A DNA stretch of 64,000 nucleotides from Reddybacter sp041277045 (GCA_041277045.1 JBGFSY010000003.1:1-64000); one strand, 5' to 3'; positions 6,367 through 16,719 are shown, numbered from the stretch's first letter. Numbers and translations are program-made. The notes: generated from the letters alone by a model not told the origin.

Positions 6367-8139
6367 ATGACTAAAATGAGAACGATCTCTTTTGATGGCG
6401 TGATTATTGGCGGCGGCGGTGCGGGTATGCGCGCCTCTTTGCAGCTGGCGGAGTCCGGTTACAAAACAGCAGTTATCACCAAAGTATTTCCAACGCGCTC
6501 TCACACTGTATCGGCCCAGGGTGGCATTACCTGTGCGATCGCCAGTGATGACCCAGATGATAAATGGCAGTGGCATATGTATGACACTGTCAAAGGTTCC
6601 GATTACATCGGTGATCAGGACGCGATTGAATATATGTGTCAAGTCGGCCCCGAGGCGGTATTTGAGCTCGAGCACATGGGCCTGCCTTTTTCCCGTACCG
6701 AAGAGGGCCGCATCTATCAGCGTCCCTTCGGCGGTCAGTCGAAAGACTTTGGCAACGGCGGTCAGGCATCGCGCACGTGCGCAGCGGCAGATCGCACCGG
6801 CCACGCTTTATTACACACGCTTTATCAGGCCAACTTGAAAGCCAAAACGGTTTTCCTCAACGAGTGGTTTGCCATTGATTTGGTGAAAAACAAAGACGGC
6901 GCCGTCGTCGGTGTTATCGCCATCGATATTGAAACCGGCGAGACGGTTTACGTTAAGTCGAAGGCAACCGTTTTCGCTACCGGTGGTGCAGGGCGTATCT
7001 TCTCCTCAACCACCAATGCCCACATTAATACCGGTGACGGTCTGGGCATGTCGCTGCGTGCGGGTTTCCCGGTGCAAGATATCGAAATGTGGCAGTTCCA
7101 TCCCACAGGTATTCACGGTGCCGGCGTATTGGTTACCGAGGGTTGCCGTGGTGAGGGTGGTTATTTGGTCAATAAAGACGGCGAGCGCTTTATGGAGCGC
7201 TACGCACCTAATGCCAAAGATCTCGCCGGTCGCGACGTTGTCGCCCGCTCGATGGTGCTGGAAATTCTCGAAGGCCGTGGTTGTGGCCCCGATGGCGACC
7301 ATGTGCACTTGAAGCTCGATCACCTCGGTGAAGAAGTACTGCACAGCAAGCTGCCGGGTATTTGTGAGTTGTCCGAAACTTTTGCTCACGTTGACCCCGT
7401 TACCGACCTGGTGCCGGTGGTGCCCACTTGTCACTATATGATGGGCGGAATCCCGACCAATGTTAGCGGCCAGGCTTTAACGCTGGATAAGGACGGTAAA
7501 GAAGAAGTCATTGATGGCCTGTTCGCCTGTGGTGAAGTGGCCTGTGTCTCGGTACACGGTGCTAACCGCCTCGGTGGTAACTCGCTGCTTGATTTGGTGG
7601 TCTTTGGTCGTGCTGCCGGTTTGTTTATTGAGAAATCACTGCGCGATGGCGTTGCTCTGGCTGACGCCACCGAAGACGATATCGACACGGCTTGTGCCCG
7701 CCTCAATCGTTTGAACGGTAGCGAGACTGGTGAGAAGACAGCCGATCTGCGCAAAGAGCTGCAAACCATTATGCAAAACCACTTCGGCGTATTCCGTCGC
7801 GGTGACTTTATGCAGGACGGTGTGAAAAAGCTGGCTGACCTACGTAAGCGTATTGAAAATATACAGCTGGAAGATAAGTCTACGGCCTATAACACCGCGC
7901 GTATTGAAGCGCTGGAATTGCAGAACTTACTTGAAGTGGCCGAAGCGACGGCGATTGCCGCCGAAGAGCGTAAAGAAAGCCGAGGTGCTCACGCCCGTGA
8001 AGACTTTCCCGATCGCGACGATAAAGAATGGCTGTGTCACTCAATTTATTTTCCCGGTGATAAAAGTGTGGCAAAGCGTGATGTTAACTTCACGCCTGTT
8101 ACCCGCGAAGCCTTCGCTCCGAAAGCACGTGTTTATTAA
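6367..8139 (+). CDS. sdhA: Succinate dehydrogenase flavoprotein subunit
   Basis: A 590-residue catalytic subunit oxidising succinate to fumarate on the cytoplasmic face. The dinucleotide-binding GVIIGGGGAGMRASL is at 11-25. The covalent FAD histidine is in RSHTVSAQGG (His46). Substrate-site blocks are FHPTGIHGAG, GCRGEGG and HGANRLGGNSLLDLVVFGR. The ATG at 6367 gives the usual MTKMRTISFDGVI start; an earlier in-frame codon would run into sdhD. Fits the sdhCDAB order. Confidence 0.97.
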   Translation: MTKMRTISFDGVIIGGGGAGMRASLQLAESGYKTAVITKVFPTRSHTVSAQGGITCAIASDDPDDKWQWHMYDTVKGSDYIGDQDAIEYMCQVGPEAVFELEHMGLPFSRTEEGRIYQRPFGGQSKDFGNGGQASRTCAAADRTGHALLHTLYQANLKAKTVFLNEWFAIDLVKNKDGAVVGVIAIDIETGETVYVKSKATVFATGGAGRIFSSTTNAHINTGDGLGMSLRAGFPVQDIEMWQFHPTGIHGAGVLVTEGCRGEGGYLVNKDGERFMERYAPNAKDLAGRDVVARSMVLEILEGRGCGPDGDHVHLKLDHLGEEVLHSKLPGICELSETFAHVDPVTDLVPVVPTCHYMMGGIPTNVSGQALTLDKDGKEEVIDGLFACGEVACVSVHGANRLGGNSLLDLVVFGRAAGLFIEKSLRDGVALADATEDDIDTACARLNRLNGSETGEKTADLRKELQTIMQNHFGVFRRGDFMQDGVKKLADLRKRIENIQLEDKSTAYNTARIEALELQNLLEVAEATAIAAEERKESRGAHAREDFPDRDDKEWLCHSIYFPGDKSVAKRDVNFTPVTREAFAPKARVY

Positions 8140-8161
8140 TTTAAGTAGGGCTGCCTAAGAT

Positions 8162-8866
8162 ATGCTCAAAGTAAGTATTTATCGTTATAACCCCGATACG
8201 GATTCAGCGCCGTATATGCAGGATTTTCAGCTGGATACCGAAGGCAAAGATATTATGGTGCTGGACGTGCTGGAGATGCTGAAGGAAGGGGATCCCACCC
8301 TGGTTTTCCGTCGCTCCTGTCGCGAGGGCGTCTGTGGTTCCGATGGCGTCAACATGAACGGCAAAAATGGTCTGGCCTGTGTCACACCCTTGTCGGAGTG
8401 CGTGAAGAAGAACACCTTGATCTTGCGTCCACTACCGGGTTTGCCGGTGATTCGCGATCTGGTGATCGACATGGCGCAGTTCTACGCGCAGTACGAAAAA
8501 GTACAGCCCTACTTGATTAACGATACCCCGGCGCCGGCGATTGAGCGTTTGCAGTCACCCGAAGAGCGGGAAAAACTCGATGGTTTGTACGAGTGCATAC
8601 TCTGTGCCTGTTGTTCGACCAGCTGCCCATCCTTCTGGTGGAATCCCGATAAGTTTATCGGCCCGGCCGGCCTGTTGCAGGCCTATCGCTTTTTGGCGGA
8701 TAGCCGCGATACAGCGACTGAAGAGCGTCTGTCAAACCTGGATGATCCCTTTTCGGTCTTCCGTTGCCACGGCATTCAAAATTGTGTCGCGGTTTGTCCT
8801 AAAGGCCTTAATCCAACGCAGGCCATTGGACATATACGTAGTATGCTACTTAGCAGCGGCACCTGA
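8162..8866 (+). CDS. sdhB: Succinate dehydrogenase iron-sulfur subunit
   Basis: A 234-residue subunit passing electrons from FAD to quinone through three clusters. Cysteines for [2Fe-2S] are in SCREGVCGSDGVNMNGKNGLAC (given by position, roughly residues 55-76). The [4Fe-4S] and [3Fe-4S] ligands are in CILCACCSTSCPS and CHGIQNCVAVCPKGLNP. Length is normal. A GC-rich hairpin separates it from sucA. Confidence 0.97.
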   Translation: MLKVSIYRYNPDTDSAPYMQDFQLDTEGKDIMVLDVLEMLKEGDPTLVFRRSCREGVCGSDGVNMNGKNGLACVTPLSECVKKNTLILRPLPGLPVIRDLVIDMAQFYAQYEKVQPYLINDTPAPAIERLQSPEEREKLDGLYECILCACCSTSCPSFWWNPDKFIGPAGLLQAYRFLADSRDTATEERLSNLDDPFSVFRCHGIQNCVAVCPKGLNPTQAIGHIRSMLLSSGT

Positions 8867-8882
8867 TAAGCGTGCTAAGAAC

Positions 8883-8910
8883 TGCTGGGGGAGGCCTTCC
8901 TTCCCCAGCA
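8883..8910 (+). promoter_or_regulatory. Hairpin between sdhB and sucA
   Basis: TGCTGGGG (8883-8890) pairs with CCCCAGCA (8903-8910) around a 12-base loop. There is no T-run after it, so it is more likely an mRNA-processing, stability or attenuation element than a full terminator. It could allow separate expression levels for the sdh and suc parts. Confidence 0.5.
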
Positions 8911-8954
8911 TTGTAAGACCTCAATTCGGTAATTACTCAGTCAGGACTAGATAG

Positions 8955-11789
8955 ATGCAAGACAGCATCATGGCGCAGTTTCTCAGTTCGTCCCATTACT
9001 CGGGGGGCAACGCGGCCTATATTGAGGGCCTTTACGAAACCTATTTACATAATCCCAATGGCGTGCCAGAAGAATGGCGCGCCTTTTTTGATTCTCTGCC
9101 GCACATTAACGGCTTTGCCGGTGCCGACTCTTCCCATGCCACTATTCAGGGCCATTTCGAATTGCTGGGTCGCAAGCGTTCACGTCCTCTGCCTACACCG
9201 GGTTCCGGTGGCGTCAATGTTGAGCATGAGCGCAAACAGGTCAAAGTGCTGCAGCTTATCACCTCCTATCGTGAGCGAGGTCACCAGAAAGCCAATCTCG
9301 ATCCTCTTGGCTTGATGGAGAGGGAAGACGTTCCCGATTTAAAGCTTGGCTTTCACGGTTTAACCGACGCCGATCTCGATACTACCTATCAGACAGGCCC
9401 GCTTTACATCGGTAAAGAAGAGGCGACGTTGCGTGAGATTACGCAGCATATGGAGGCGACCTACTGTGGACAGGTCGGCCCCGAGTTTATGCATATTACG
9501 TCGCTGTCTGAAAAACAGTGGCTACAGCAGCGCTTTGAATCGGTGCGGTCGCGGCCTACTTATGGGGATGAGGCGCGCATCGGCGTATTGCAGCGTTTGG
9601 CGGCGGCAGAAGGCCTTGAAAAACACCTCGATTCAAAATACCCCGGCACTAAGCGCTTTGGCCTCGAGGGCGCGGAATGCATAATTCCGATGCTCGATGG
9701 CTTGATTCAGCGGGCCGGTGAATACGGCGCGCGGGAAATTGTTCTCGGTATGCCCCACCGGGGTCGTTTGAATGTATTGGTTAATGTGCTGGGTAAAAAC
9801 CCCGCCGAATTGTTTGACGAATTTGAGGGCAAAAAACTTCTCAATACCTCAGGTGATGTGAAGTACCACCAAGGCTTTTCGTCGAATGTCATGACCCCGG
9901 GTGGTGAATTGCATTTGGCCCTTGGCTTTAACCCCTCTCATCTGGAAATATCGGCCCCAGTTATTGAAGGCTCGACTCGCTCCCGACAAGATCGGCGTGG
10001 CGATAGCGAGGGCACGGAAGTTGTACCAGTAATCATTCACGGTGATGCCGCCTTTGCGGGGCAGGGCGTGGTGATGGAAACCTTCCAGATGTCACAAACC
10101 CGTGGTTATAAAACCGGCGGCACGGTGCATCTCGTACTCAACAATCAAGTGGGCTTTACCATTAGTCGGCGTGAGGATGCGCGCTCGACAGAATACTGCA
10201 CCGACATCGCGAAAATGGTTCAGGCACCGATTTTCCACGTTAATGGCGATGACCCCGACGCAGTGATGTTTGCCACTCTACTGGCGATGGATTACCGTTA
10301 TCAGTTCCGTAAAGACGTGGTTATTGATCTGGTTTGTTATCGCCGCAGTGGTCACAACGAAACGGATGAGCCCTCCGGCACCCAGCCTTTGATGTATGAA
10401 AAAATTCGCCAGCACAAAACCACGCGCACACTTTATGCTGAAACCCTCGCCGCTGAAGCGCTGATTTCTGCCGAAACCGCTCAGGCGATGCTCGATGACT
10501 ATCGCGACAGGCTCGACCGGGGTGAGCACGTTGCCAGTAATCTGGTTTCAGATCCCAATGAAGACTTGTTTGTCGACTGGTCGCCCTATTTAGACCACGA
10601 CTGGGACACCGAGGCCGACACCTCGATTGAATTGTCTCTGTTGAAAGAGGTGGCGGAAAAGGTGAATCACATTCCTGAGGGAATTGTGATGCAACGCCAG
10701 GTGCAAAAAATTTACGATGATCGCCGCAAAATGGGCGGTGGTGCCTTGCCACTTAACTGGGGTATGGCAGAAATTCTTGCCTATGGCACCTTGTTGGAGC
10801 AGGGCTACAGTATCCGCATGACAGGCCAGGACTCCGGCCGGGGTACTTTTTCCCATCGCCATGCCGTAGCCCACAACCAGAAAGATGGTGAAGCCTACAC
10901 GCCCTTAATGCATATTAAGGAAGACCAGCCCCTCTTTGCTTTGTACGATTCCTACTTGTCTGAGGAAGCGGTGCTGGCCTTTGAGTACGGTTACAGCACG
11001 GGTACACCTCACGGTCTGGTTATCTGGGAAGCGCAGTTCGGTGATTTCGCCAACGGTGCCCAGGTGGTGATCGATCAGTTTATTACTAGCGGTGAGCAGA
11101 AATGGGGGCGTTTAAGCGGCCTCACTATGTTGTTGCCCCACGGCTATGAAGGTCAGGGGCCCGAGCATTCTTCGGCCCGGCTAGAGCGTTTTTTACAATT
11201 GGCTGCCGAACACAATATTCAAATCTGTAATCCGACCACGCCCGCCCAGTTGTTTCATATGCTGCGCCGTCAGGCCATTAGGCCGATGCGCAAGCCGCTG
11301 ATTGTGATGAGTCCGAAGTGGATTTTGCGTCACAAGCTGGCAACTTCTTCACTGGAGGACTTATCGGAAGGCGCGTTTCAGACCATTATTCCTGATGGCC
11401 TCGAGCAGAAGAAGGTTAAGCGCGTCGTCCTGTGCAGCGGCAAGGTCTACTACCATTTGTTGGAAGAGCGTGAGTTGCGCGAGCAAGACGATGTGGCTCT
11501 AGTGCGTATAGAGCAGGTTTATCCCTTCGATGAGAATGCGCTGACCACACTTTTGAAAGGCTATAAAAACCTGCAAGATATTCTCTGGTGTCAGGAAGAA
11601 CCCTTAAATCAGGGGCTTTGGTATAACGGCCAGCACCATATTCGCAAGGCGATACACGCCAGTAAAAGCCCGCTGTATTTACGCTACGTTGGTCGATCCG
11701 CGCGAGCGGCACCGGCGGGGGGCTATATGTCCATGCATTTAGAAGAGCAAAAGAAATTCGTCAACGAGGCCCTGGATCTTAATTTTTAA
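8955..11789 (+). CDS. sucA: 2-oxoglutarate dehydrogenase E1 component
   Basis: A 944-residue thiamine-diphosphate enzyme decarboxylating 2-oxoglutarate and transferring succinyl to the lipoyl arm of SucB. N-terminal MAQFLSSSHYSGGNAAYIEG and MPHRGRLNVLVNVLGK, GFNPSHLEI, HGDAAFAGQGVV and the C-terminal QDSGRGTFSHRHAV are all family blocks. AGGA lies 8 bases before the ATG at 8955; an alternative ATG at 8970 (MAQFL) would also fit. Followed by sucB after 53 bases. Confidence 0.97.
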   Translation: MQDSIMAQFLSSSHYSGGNAAYIEGLYETYLHNPNGVPEEWRAFFDSLPHINGFAGADSSHATIQGHFELLGRKRSRPLPTPGSGGVNVEHERKQVKVLQLITSYRERGHQKANLDPLGLMEREDVPDLKLGFHGLTDADLDTTYQTGPLYIGKEEATLREITQHMEATYCGQVGPEFMHITSLSEKQWLQQRFESVRSRPTYGDEARIGVLQRLAAAEGLEKHLDSKYPGTKRFGLEGAECIIPMLDGLIQRAGEYGAREIVLGMPHRGRLNVLVNVLGKNPAELFDEFEGKKLLNTSGDVKYHQGFSSNVMTPGGELHLALGFNPSHLEISAPVIEGSTRSRQDRRGDSEGTEVVPVIIHGDAAFAGQGVVMETFQMSQTRGYKTGGTVHLVLNNQVGFTISRREDARSTEYCTDIAKMVQAPIFHVNGDDPDAVMFATLLAMDYRYQFRKDVVIDLVCYRRSGHNETDEPSGTQPLMYEKIRQHKTTRTLYAETLAAEALISAETAQAMLDDYRDRLDRGEHVASNLVSDPNEDLFVDWSPYLDHDWDTEADTSIELSLLKEVAEKVNHIPEGIVMQRQVQKIYDDRRKMGGGALPLNWGMAEILAYGTLLEQGYSIRMTGQDSGRGTFSHRHAVAHNQKDGEAYTPLMHIKEDQPLFALYDSYLSEEAVLAFEYGYSTGTPHGLVIWEAQFGDFANGAQVVIDQFITSGEQKWGRLSGLTMLLPHGYEGQGPEHSSARLERFLQLAAEHNIQICNPTTPAQLFHMLRRQAIRPMRKPLIVMSPKWILRHKLATSSLEDLSEGAFQTIIPDGLEQKKVKRVVLCSGKVYYHLLEERELREQDDVALVRIEQVYPFDENALTTLLKGYKNLQDILWCQEEPLNQGLWYNGQHHIRKAIHASKSPLYLRYVGRSARAAPAGGYMSMHLEEQKKFVNEALDLNF

Positions 11790-11842
11790 GTCAGTGTTAA
11801 CTGTTTTAAGTGATCCGTTTCAATCAGGAAGGAAGATAGTCG

Positions 11843-13072
11843 ATGCTAATTGATATTAAGGTTCCCGCATTTCCCGAATCTGTACAGGAAGGCGAAATCG
11901 CAACCTGGCACAAGCAGGTAGGTGATAGTGTACAGCGGGACGATTTATTGGTGGATGTAGAAACCGATAAAGTTGTGCTGGAAGTGGTCGCCGCCCAGAG
12001 CGGAGTGCTGGTGGAAATCCTCAAAGAAGAGGGTGCCATCCTGCTCAGTGGTGAGATTATGGCGCGCCTCGACAGCAGCGCTACAGGTGGTGTCGAAGCG
12101 AGTAGTCCTGCCGCGAGTGATGAAGCGGCTAGTGCGCCGGCTGCTGAGGGCGATGCTGCTCCGGCAAGCCCCGCTGCACGCAAACTGGCCGACGAAAAAG
12201 GCATCGATCTAGCCGCTATTGCCGGCAGTGGTAAAGACGGACGCATTACTAAAGAAGATGTGGTGAATTTTGTGCCGGCGCCAGCAGCTTCCGCTGCCCC
12301 GGTCGCGAGCCCCGCACCAGCGGCGCCCGTAGCTCCTGTCGATAGTGGGCTTACCTTGAACGCCGGTGAGCGCGTTGAAAAACGTGTGCCGATGACTCGC
12401 ATGCGCGCCCGTATTGCCGAGCGTCTACTCGAGGTTACCCAAACCACGGCCATGTTGACCACTTTTAACGAAGTGGATATGCATCGCATTATGGATTTGC
12501 GCAGCCAGTTCAAAGATCAGTTTTCTTCTGTGCACAATGGTACGCGTCTGGGCTTTATGGGCTTTTTCGTGCGTTCTGCCGTAGAAGCACTGAAGCGCTT
12601 CCCTCTGGTTAACGCCTCCCTCGATGGTTCCGATGTGGTCTATCACGGTTATCAAGATATTGGTGTTGCCGTATCCAGTGACCGCGGTTTGGTGGTGCCC
12701 GTGCTGCGCGATGTTGATCAAATGAGTATCGCTGAAATTGAAAACAAAATTGCCGAGTACGGTGGTAAGGCTCGCGACGGCAAGTTGAGCATTGATGAAA
12801 TCACCGGTGGCACTTTCACTATTACCAATGGTGGTGTGTTTGGTTCTTTAGTTTCGACGCCGATTTTGAATCCACCCCAGGCCGCTATTCTTGGTATGCA
12901 TGCCATCAAAGAGCGGCCCATAGCGGAAGACGGAAAAGTTGTTATTCGGCCGATGATGAACCTGGCCCTGTCTTATGATCACCGTATCATTGATGGGCGA
13001 GATGCCGTCCTCTTCCTTGTGGCGATTAAGGATATGATTGAGAATCCCGCAAAGATTTTACTTGAGATATAA
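11843..13072 (+). CDS. sucB: Dihydrolipoyl succinyltransferase (E2 of 2-oxoglutarate dehydrogenase)
   Basis: A 409-residue core enzyme of the complex. The lipoyl domain covers residues 1-75, with lipoylation Lys43 in DVETDKVVLEV. An Ala/Pro-rich linker is followed by a peripheral-subunit-binding domain (about 108-142, ARKLADEKGIDLAAIAGSG). A second Ala/Pro linker leads to the catalytic acyltransferase domain, with the active-site SYDHRIIDGRDAV near the end. Two flexible linkers and one lipoyl domain are normal for SucB. Confidence 0.97.
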   Translation: MLIDIKVPAFPESVQEGEIATWHKQVGDSVQRDDLLVDVETDKVVLEVVAAQSGVLVEILKEEGAILLSGEIMARLDSSATGGVEASSPAASDEAASAPAAEGDAAPASPAARKLADEKGIDLAAIAGSGKDGRITKEDVVNFVPAPAASAAPVASPAPAAPVAPVDSGLTLNAGERVEKRVPMTRMRARIAERLLEVTQTTAMLTTFNEVDMHRIMDLRSQFKDQFSSVHNGTRLGFMGFFVRSAVEALKRFPLVNASLDGSDVVYHGYQDIGVAVSSDRGLVVPVLRDVDQMSIAEIENKIAEYGGKARDGKLSIDEITGGTFTITNGGVFGSLVSTPILNPPQAAILGMHAIKERPIAEDGKVVIRPMMNLALSYDHRIIDGRDAVLFLVAIKDMIENPAKILLEI

Positions 13073-13104
13073 GTGTTAGTTTATTGATAAATAAAGGTTA
13101 TTCC

Positions 13105-14553
13105 ATGTCTGATAAATATGATGTTGTCGTCATCGGCTCCGGCCCCGCCGGTTATGTGTGCGCCATTCGCGCTGCCCAGCTAGGTTTGAAAACCGCCTGT
13201 ATCGAAAAGTATCAAACTGCTGATGGCGCTGGCGTTAACGGTGGTACCTGCCTGAATGAAGGTTGCATACCTTCGAAGGCCTTGCTTGATAGCTCAATGA
13301 AATATCACGAGACCCAGTGCGAGCTCGAAAAGCACGGCATTAAGGTCAAAGGCGTTAGCGTCGATGTTGAGCAGATGATCGCGCGTAAAAATGACATCGT
13401 GAAGAAGTTGACCGGCGGCATTTCGGCGCTGTTTAAAGCCAATGGCGTTACCTCATTTTACGGCACGGGTAAGCTGCTGGCCGGTAAGAAGGTCGAATAC
13501 ACCGACCTCAAGGGTAAAGTTTCAGTTATTGAAGCGGAGAATGTGGTTCTCGCAACAGGTTCTCAAGCGATTGATATTCCCGTAGCACCGATTAATGGTG
13601 AAACGATTATAGACGCCAAAGCGGCTCTCGACATGACCAAGGTGCCAAAGCGTCTCGGCATCATCGGTGCTGGTGTAATCGGCCTTGAGCTGGGTAGCGT
13701 ATGGAATCGTTTGGGTTCCGACGTGGTACTACTCGAAGCCCTCGATGTCTTCCTCGCCATGATGGACAAGCAAATTGCTCGCGATGCTGCAAAGATATTT
13801 GTAAAGCAGGGTTTGGATGTGCGCATGGGCAGTCGTGTCACCGGCAGCGAAGTGAAGCGCAATAAAGTACACGTGACTTACCAAACTGCCGATGGCGAAG
13901 AGCACCAGGAAATTTTTGACAAATTGATTGTTTGTGTCGGTCGTAGCCCGTTCACAGAGAACCTGCTGGAAGAAGACAGCGGTGTCAATCTCGACGAGCG
14001 TGGCTCTATTTTCGTCGACGAGCACTGTGCCACCAATGCTCCCGGTGTGTGGGCGGTGGGTGATCTGGTGCGTGGCCCTATGCTGGCCCACAAGGGTTCG
14101 GAAGAGGGTGTGATGGTAGCGGAGCGCATCGCCGGACAGAAAACACAGGTCAATTACGACATTATTCCTAATGTCATTTATACCCACCCCGAAATTGCTG
14201 CGGTGGGTTTGACAGAGCAGGAAATTAAACAATCAGGTGATGATTACAAGGTCGGTATGTTTCCCTTTGCGGCCAGTGGTCGTGCATTGGCTGCCGATGA
14301 TACTGATGGCCTGGTAAAAATTCTCGCCGATGGCGAGACTGATCGCATCCTGGGATGCCATGTTATCGGCCCGTCAGCGGCTGAATTGGTGCAACAGGTT
14401 GCGGTGGCGATGGAATTTGGCTCAACAGCCGAAGACCTTGGGTTAATGGTTTTTGCTCACCCGACCATGTCTGAAGCTGTTCATGAGGCTGCTCTTGCAG
14501 TCAACGGACATGCCATTCACGTGGCCAACCGGCGCAAACGTAAACCAAAATAG
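13105..14553 (+). CDS. lpdA: Dihydrolipoyl dehydrogenase (E3)
   Basis: A 482-residue FAD enzyme that reoxidises dihydrolipoamide with NAD+. FAD motif VVVIGSGPAGYVCAI is at 7-21. The redox-active disulfide is Cys49/Cys54 in GGTCLNEGCIPSK. NAD motif LGIIGAGVIGLELGSVW lies in the middle, and the C-terminal base region is FAHPTMSEAVHEAAL. The ATG at 13105 is chosen over an upstream in-frame TTG because it gives MSDKYDVVVIG and follows an AAGG ribosome site. It serves the SucAB complex of the same operon. Confidence 0.96.
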   Translation: MSDKYDVVVIGSGPAGYVCAIRAAQLGLKTACIEKYQTADGAGVNGGTCLNEGCIPSKALLDSSMKYHETQCELEKHGIKVKGVSVDVEQMIARKNDIVKKLTGGISALFKANGVTSFYGTGKLLAGKKVEYTDLKGKVSVIEAENVVLATGSQAIDIPVAPINGETIIDAKAALDMTKVPKRLGIIGAGVIGLELGSVWNRLGSDVVLLEALDVFLAMMDKQIARDAAKIFVKQGLDVRMGSRVTGSEVKRNKVHVTYQTADGEEHQEIFDKLIVCVGRSPFTENLLEEDSGVNLDERGSIFVDEHCATNAPGVWAVGDLVRGPMLAHKGSEEGVMVAERIAGQKTQVNYDIIPNVIYTHPEIAAVGLTEQEIKQSGDDYKVGMFPFAASGRALAADDTDGLVKILADGETDRILGCHVIGPSAAELVQQVAVAMEFGSTAEDLGLMVFAHPTMSEAVHEAALAVNGHAIHVANRRKRKPK

Positions 14554-14637
14554 AAATTGAGTTCAGGGCATAGGGGCAAGATGGTTTCCGTGTCATAAAT
14601 TACTGCTTTTTTATCGTTAACGAGTTGGGACAACAAC

Positions 14638-15804
14638 ATGAATTTACATGAATACCAGGGCAAACAACTGTTTGCTGAATACGGCTTGCCCGTATCAAAG
14701 GGCATTGCTGCCGCGACTGCTGAAGAAGCAGTAGCAGCGGCCGATAAAATTGGCGGTGACAAGTGGGTGGTTAAAGCTCAGGTGCACGCTGGTGGTCGCG
14801 GTAAAGCTGGCGGCGTTAAGCTGGTTACCACGAAGGAAGAAATTAAGGCCTTCGCCGAGCAGTGGTTGGGTAAAAACTTGGTCACCTATCAGACCGATGC
14901 TAACGGCCAGCCCGTAAGCCGCATTCTGGTTGAGACCTGCACTGAAATTGCCGATGAGCTCTATCTCGGAGCCGTTGTTGACCGCTCAACTCGCCGTATT
15001 ATTTTTATGGCCTCCACCGAAGGTGGTGTAGAAATTGAGACCGTCGCCGAACAGACGCCGGAGAAAATCCTCAAAGCTGAAATCGATCCTTTAACTGGCG
15101 CTCAGCCCTACCAGGGTCGCGAGCTGGCTTTTGCTCTCGGCTTGAAGGGTGCACAGATTGGCCAATTTACTAAAATTTTCCTTGGCCTCGCCAAGTTGTT
15201 CGAAGATAAAGATTTGGCCCTGCTCGAAATTAACCCGCTGGTCATTACCGACGAAGGCAACCTCCATTGCCTCGACGCGAAAATGACCATTGATAGCAAC
15301 GCTATGTACCGTCACCCCGAGCTGAAAGAATTCCACGACCCCAGCCAGGAAGATGCACGCGAAGCACAAGCTGCCGCGTGGGAGCTGAACTACGTTGCCC
15401 TCGACGGCACTATTGGTTGCATGGTTAACGGCGCTGGTCTGGCCATGGGTACTATGGATATCGTGAAAATTCACGGTGGCTTCCCCGCTAACTTCCTCGA
15501 CGTAGGCGGCGGCGCAACCAAAGAGCGCGTTACAGAGGCGTTTAAAATCATCCTCTCTGACGACAACGTAAAAGCTGTACTGGTGAATATTTTTGGTGGC
15601 ATCGTGCGTTGTGACTTGATCGCCGAAGGCATTATTGGCGCGGTTGAAGAAGTGGGCGTCAACGTACCGGTTGTCGTGCGTCTCGAAGGCAACAACGCAG
15701 AAATTGGCTCTAAAGTACTGGCCGACAGTGGCTTAAATATTATCGCTGCCACCAGCTTGACCGACGCAGCAGAATCAGTAGTAAAAGCAGCGGAGGGTAA
15801 ATAA
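14638..15804 (+). CDS. sucC: Succinyl-CoA synthetase beta subunit (ADP-forming)
   Basis: A 388-residue ATP-grasp subunit binding nucleotide and CoA-side substrate for substrate-level phosphorylation. MNLHEYQGKQLFAEYGLPVS is the family N-terminus, KAQVHAGGRGKAGGVKL the grasp loop, and VNIFGGIVRCDLIAEG the C-terminal ligase block. The stop overlaps the start of sucD (TAATG). Confidence 0.97.
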   Translation: MNLHEYQGKQLFAEYGLPVSKGIAAATAEEAVAAADKIGGDKWVVKAQVHAGGRGKAGGVKLVTTKEEIKAFAEQWLGKNLVTYQTDANGQPVSRILVETCTEIADELYLGAVVDRSTRRIIFMASTEGGVEIETVAEQTPEKILKAEIDPLTGAQPYQGRELAFALGLKGAQIGQFTKIFLGLAKLFEDKDLALLEINPLVITDEGNLHCLDAKMTIDSNAMYRHPELKEFHDPSQEDAREAQAAAWELNYVALDGTIGCMVNGAGLAMGTMDIVKIHGGFPANFLDVGGGATKERVTEAFKIILSDDNVKAVLVNIFGGIVRCDLIAEGIIGAVEEVGVNVPVVVRLEGNNAEIGSKVLADSGLNIIAATSLTDAAESVVKAAEGK

Positions 15805-16676
15805 TGAGCATATTAATCAATAAAGATACCAAGGTTATTTGCCAGGGTTTTACCGGCTCGCAGGGTACTATGCACTCCGAGCAGGCCCTGGAATATGGTA
15901 CTAAATTGGTAGGTGGTGTTACGCCAGGTAAAGGTGGTCAAACTCACCTGGGCTTGCCCGTGTTTAATACCGTTGCTGACGCTGTTGCTGAAACGGGTGC
16001 AGAAGCATCGGTTATTTATGTGCCTGCCCCTTTCTGTAAAGACTCTATTCTTGAAGCGGCGAATGCCGGTATCAAGTTAATTGTTTGCATTACCGAAGGC
16101 ATCCCAACGCTGGACATGCTGGAATGTAAAGTGAAGTGTGACGACCTGGGTGCCATCTTGATCGGCCCTAACTGCCCCGGCGTTATCACACCCGGTGAGT
16201 GCAAAATCGGCATTATGCCCGGCCACATTCATCTGCCCGGTAAGGTTGGTGTTGTTTCGCGCTCCGGTACTTTGACCTATGAAGCAGTTAAGCAGACCAC
16301 TGACTTTGGTTTCGGCCAGTCAACCTGTGTCGGTATTGGTGGTGACCCCATCCCCGGTTCTAGTTTTATCGATATTCTCGCACTGTTCGAGAAAGACCCG
16401 CAGACCGAAGCGATCGTTATGATCGGTGAAATCGGCGGTACAGCAGAAGAAGAAGCTGCGGCTTACATTAAAGCCAATGTCACCAAGCCTGTGGTTTCTT
16501 ACATCGCTGGTGTTACCGCACCTGCAGGTAAGCGCATGGGTCACGCCGGTGCGATTATCTCCGGTGGTAAGGGTACGGCCGATGAGAAGTTTGCCGCCCT
16601 TGAAGATGCCGGTGTTAAAACCGTGCGCAGTCTTGCCGAAATTGGCAATGGCCTGAAAGAAATCACTGGCTGGTAG
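15804..16676 (+). CDS. sucD: Succinyl-CoA synthetase alpha subunit
   Basis: A 290-residue subunit with an N-terminal CoA-binding Rossmann domain (GFTGSQGTMHSEQAL). The phosphorylated histidine is in MGHAGAIISGGKGTA near residue 246. GPNCPGVITP and SRSGTLTYEAV are conserved. Last gene of the TCA operon, followed by a strong terminator. Confidence 0.97.
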   Translation: MSILINKDTKVICQGFTGSQGTMHSEQALEYGTKLVGGVTPGKGGQTHLGLPVFNTVADAVAETGAEASVIYVPAPFCKDSILEAANAGIKLIVCITEGIPTLDMLECKVKCDDLGAILIGPNCPGVITPGECKIGIMPGHIHLPGKVGVVSRSGTLTYEAVKQTTDFGFGQSTCVGIGGDPIPGSSFIDILALFEKDPQTEAIVMIGEIGGTAEEEAAAYIKANVTKPVVSYIAGVTAPAGKRMGHAGAIISGGKGTADEKFAALEDAGVKTVRSLAEIGNGLKEITGW

Positions 16677-16696
16677 TTTTGGTCGTGTGACGAGAG

Positions 16697-16719
16697 AAGC
16701 GGCTTCGGCCGCTTTTTTT
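16697..16719 (+). terminator. Terminator of the sdh-suc operon
   Basis: AAGCGGC-TTCG-GCCGCTT followed by TTTTT. The UUCG tetraloop and T-run make this a textbook Rho-independent terminator, 20 bases after sucD. Confidence 0.92.
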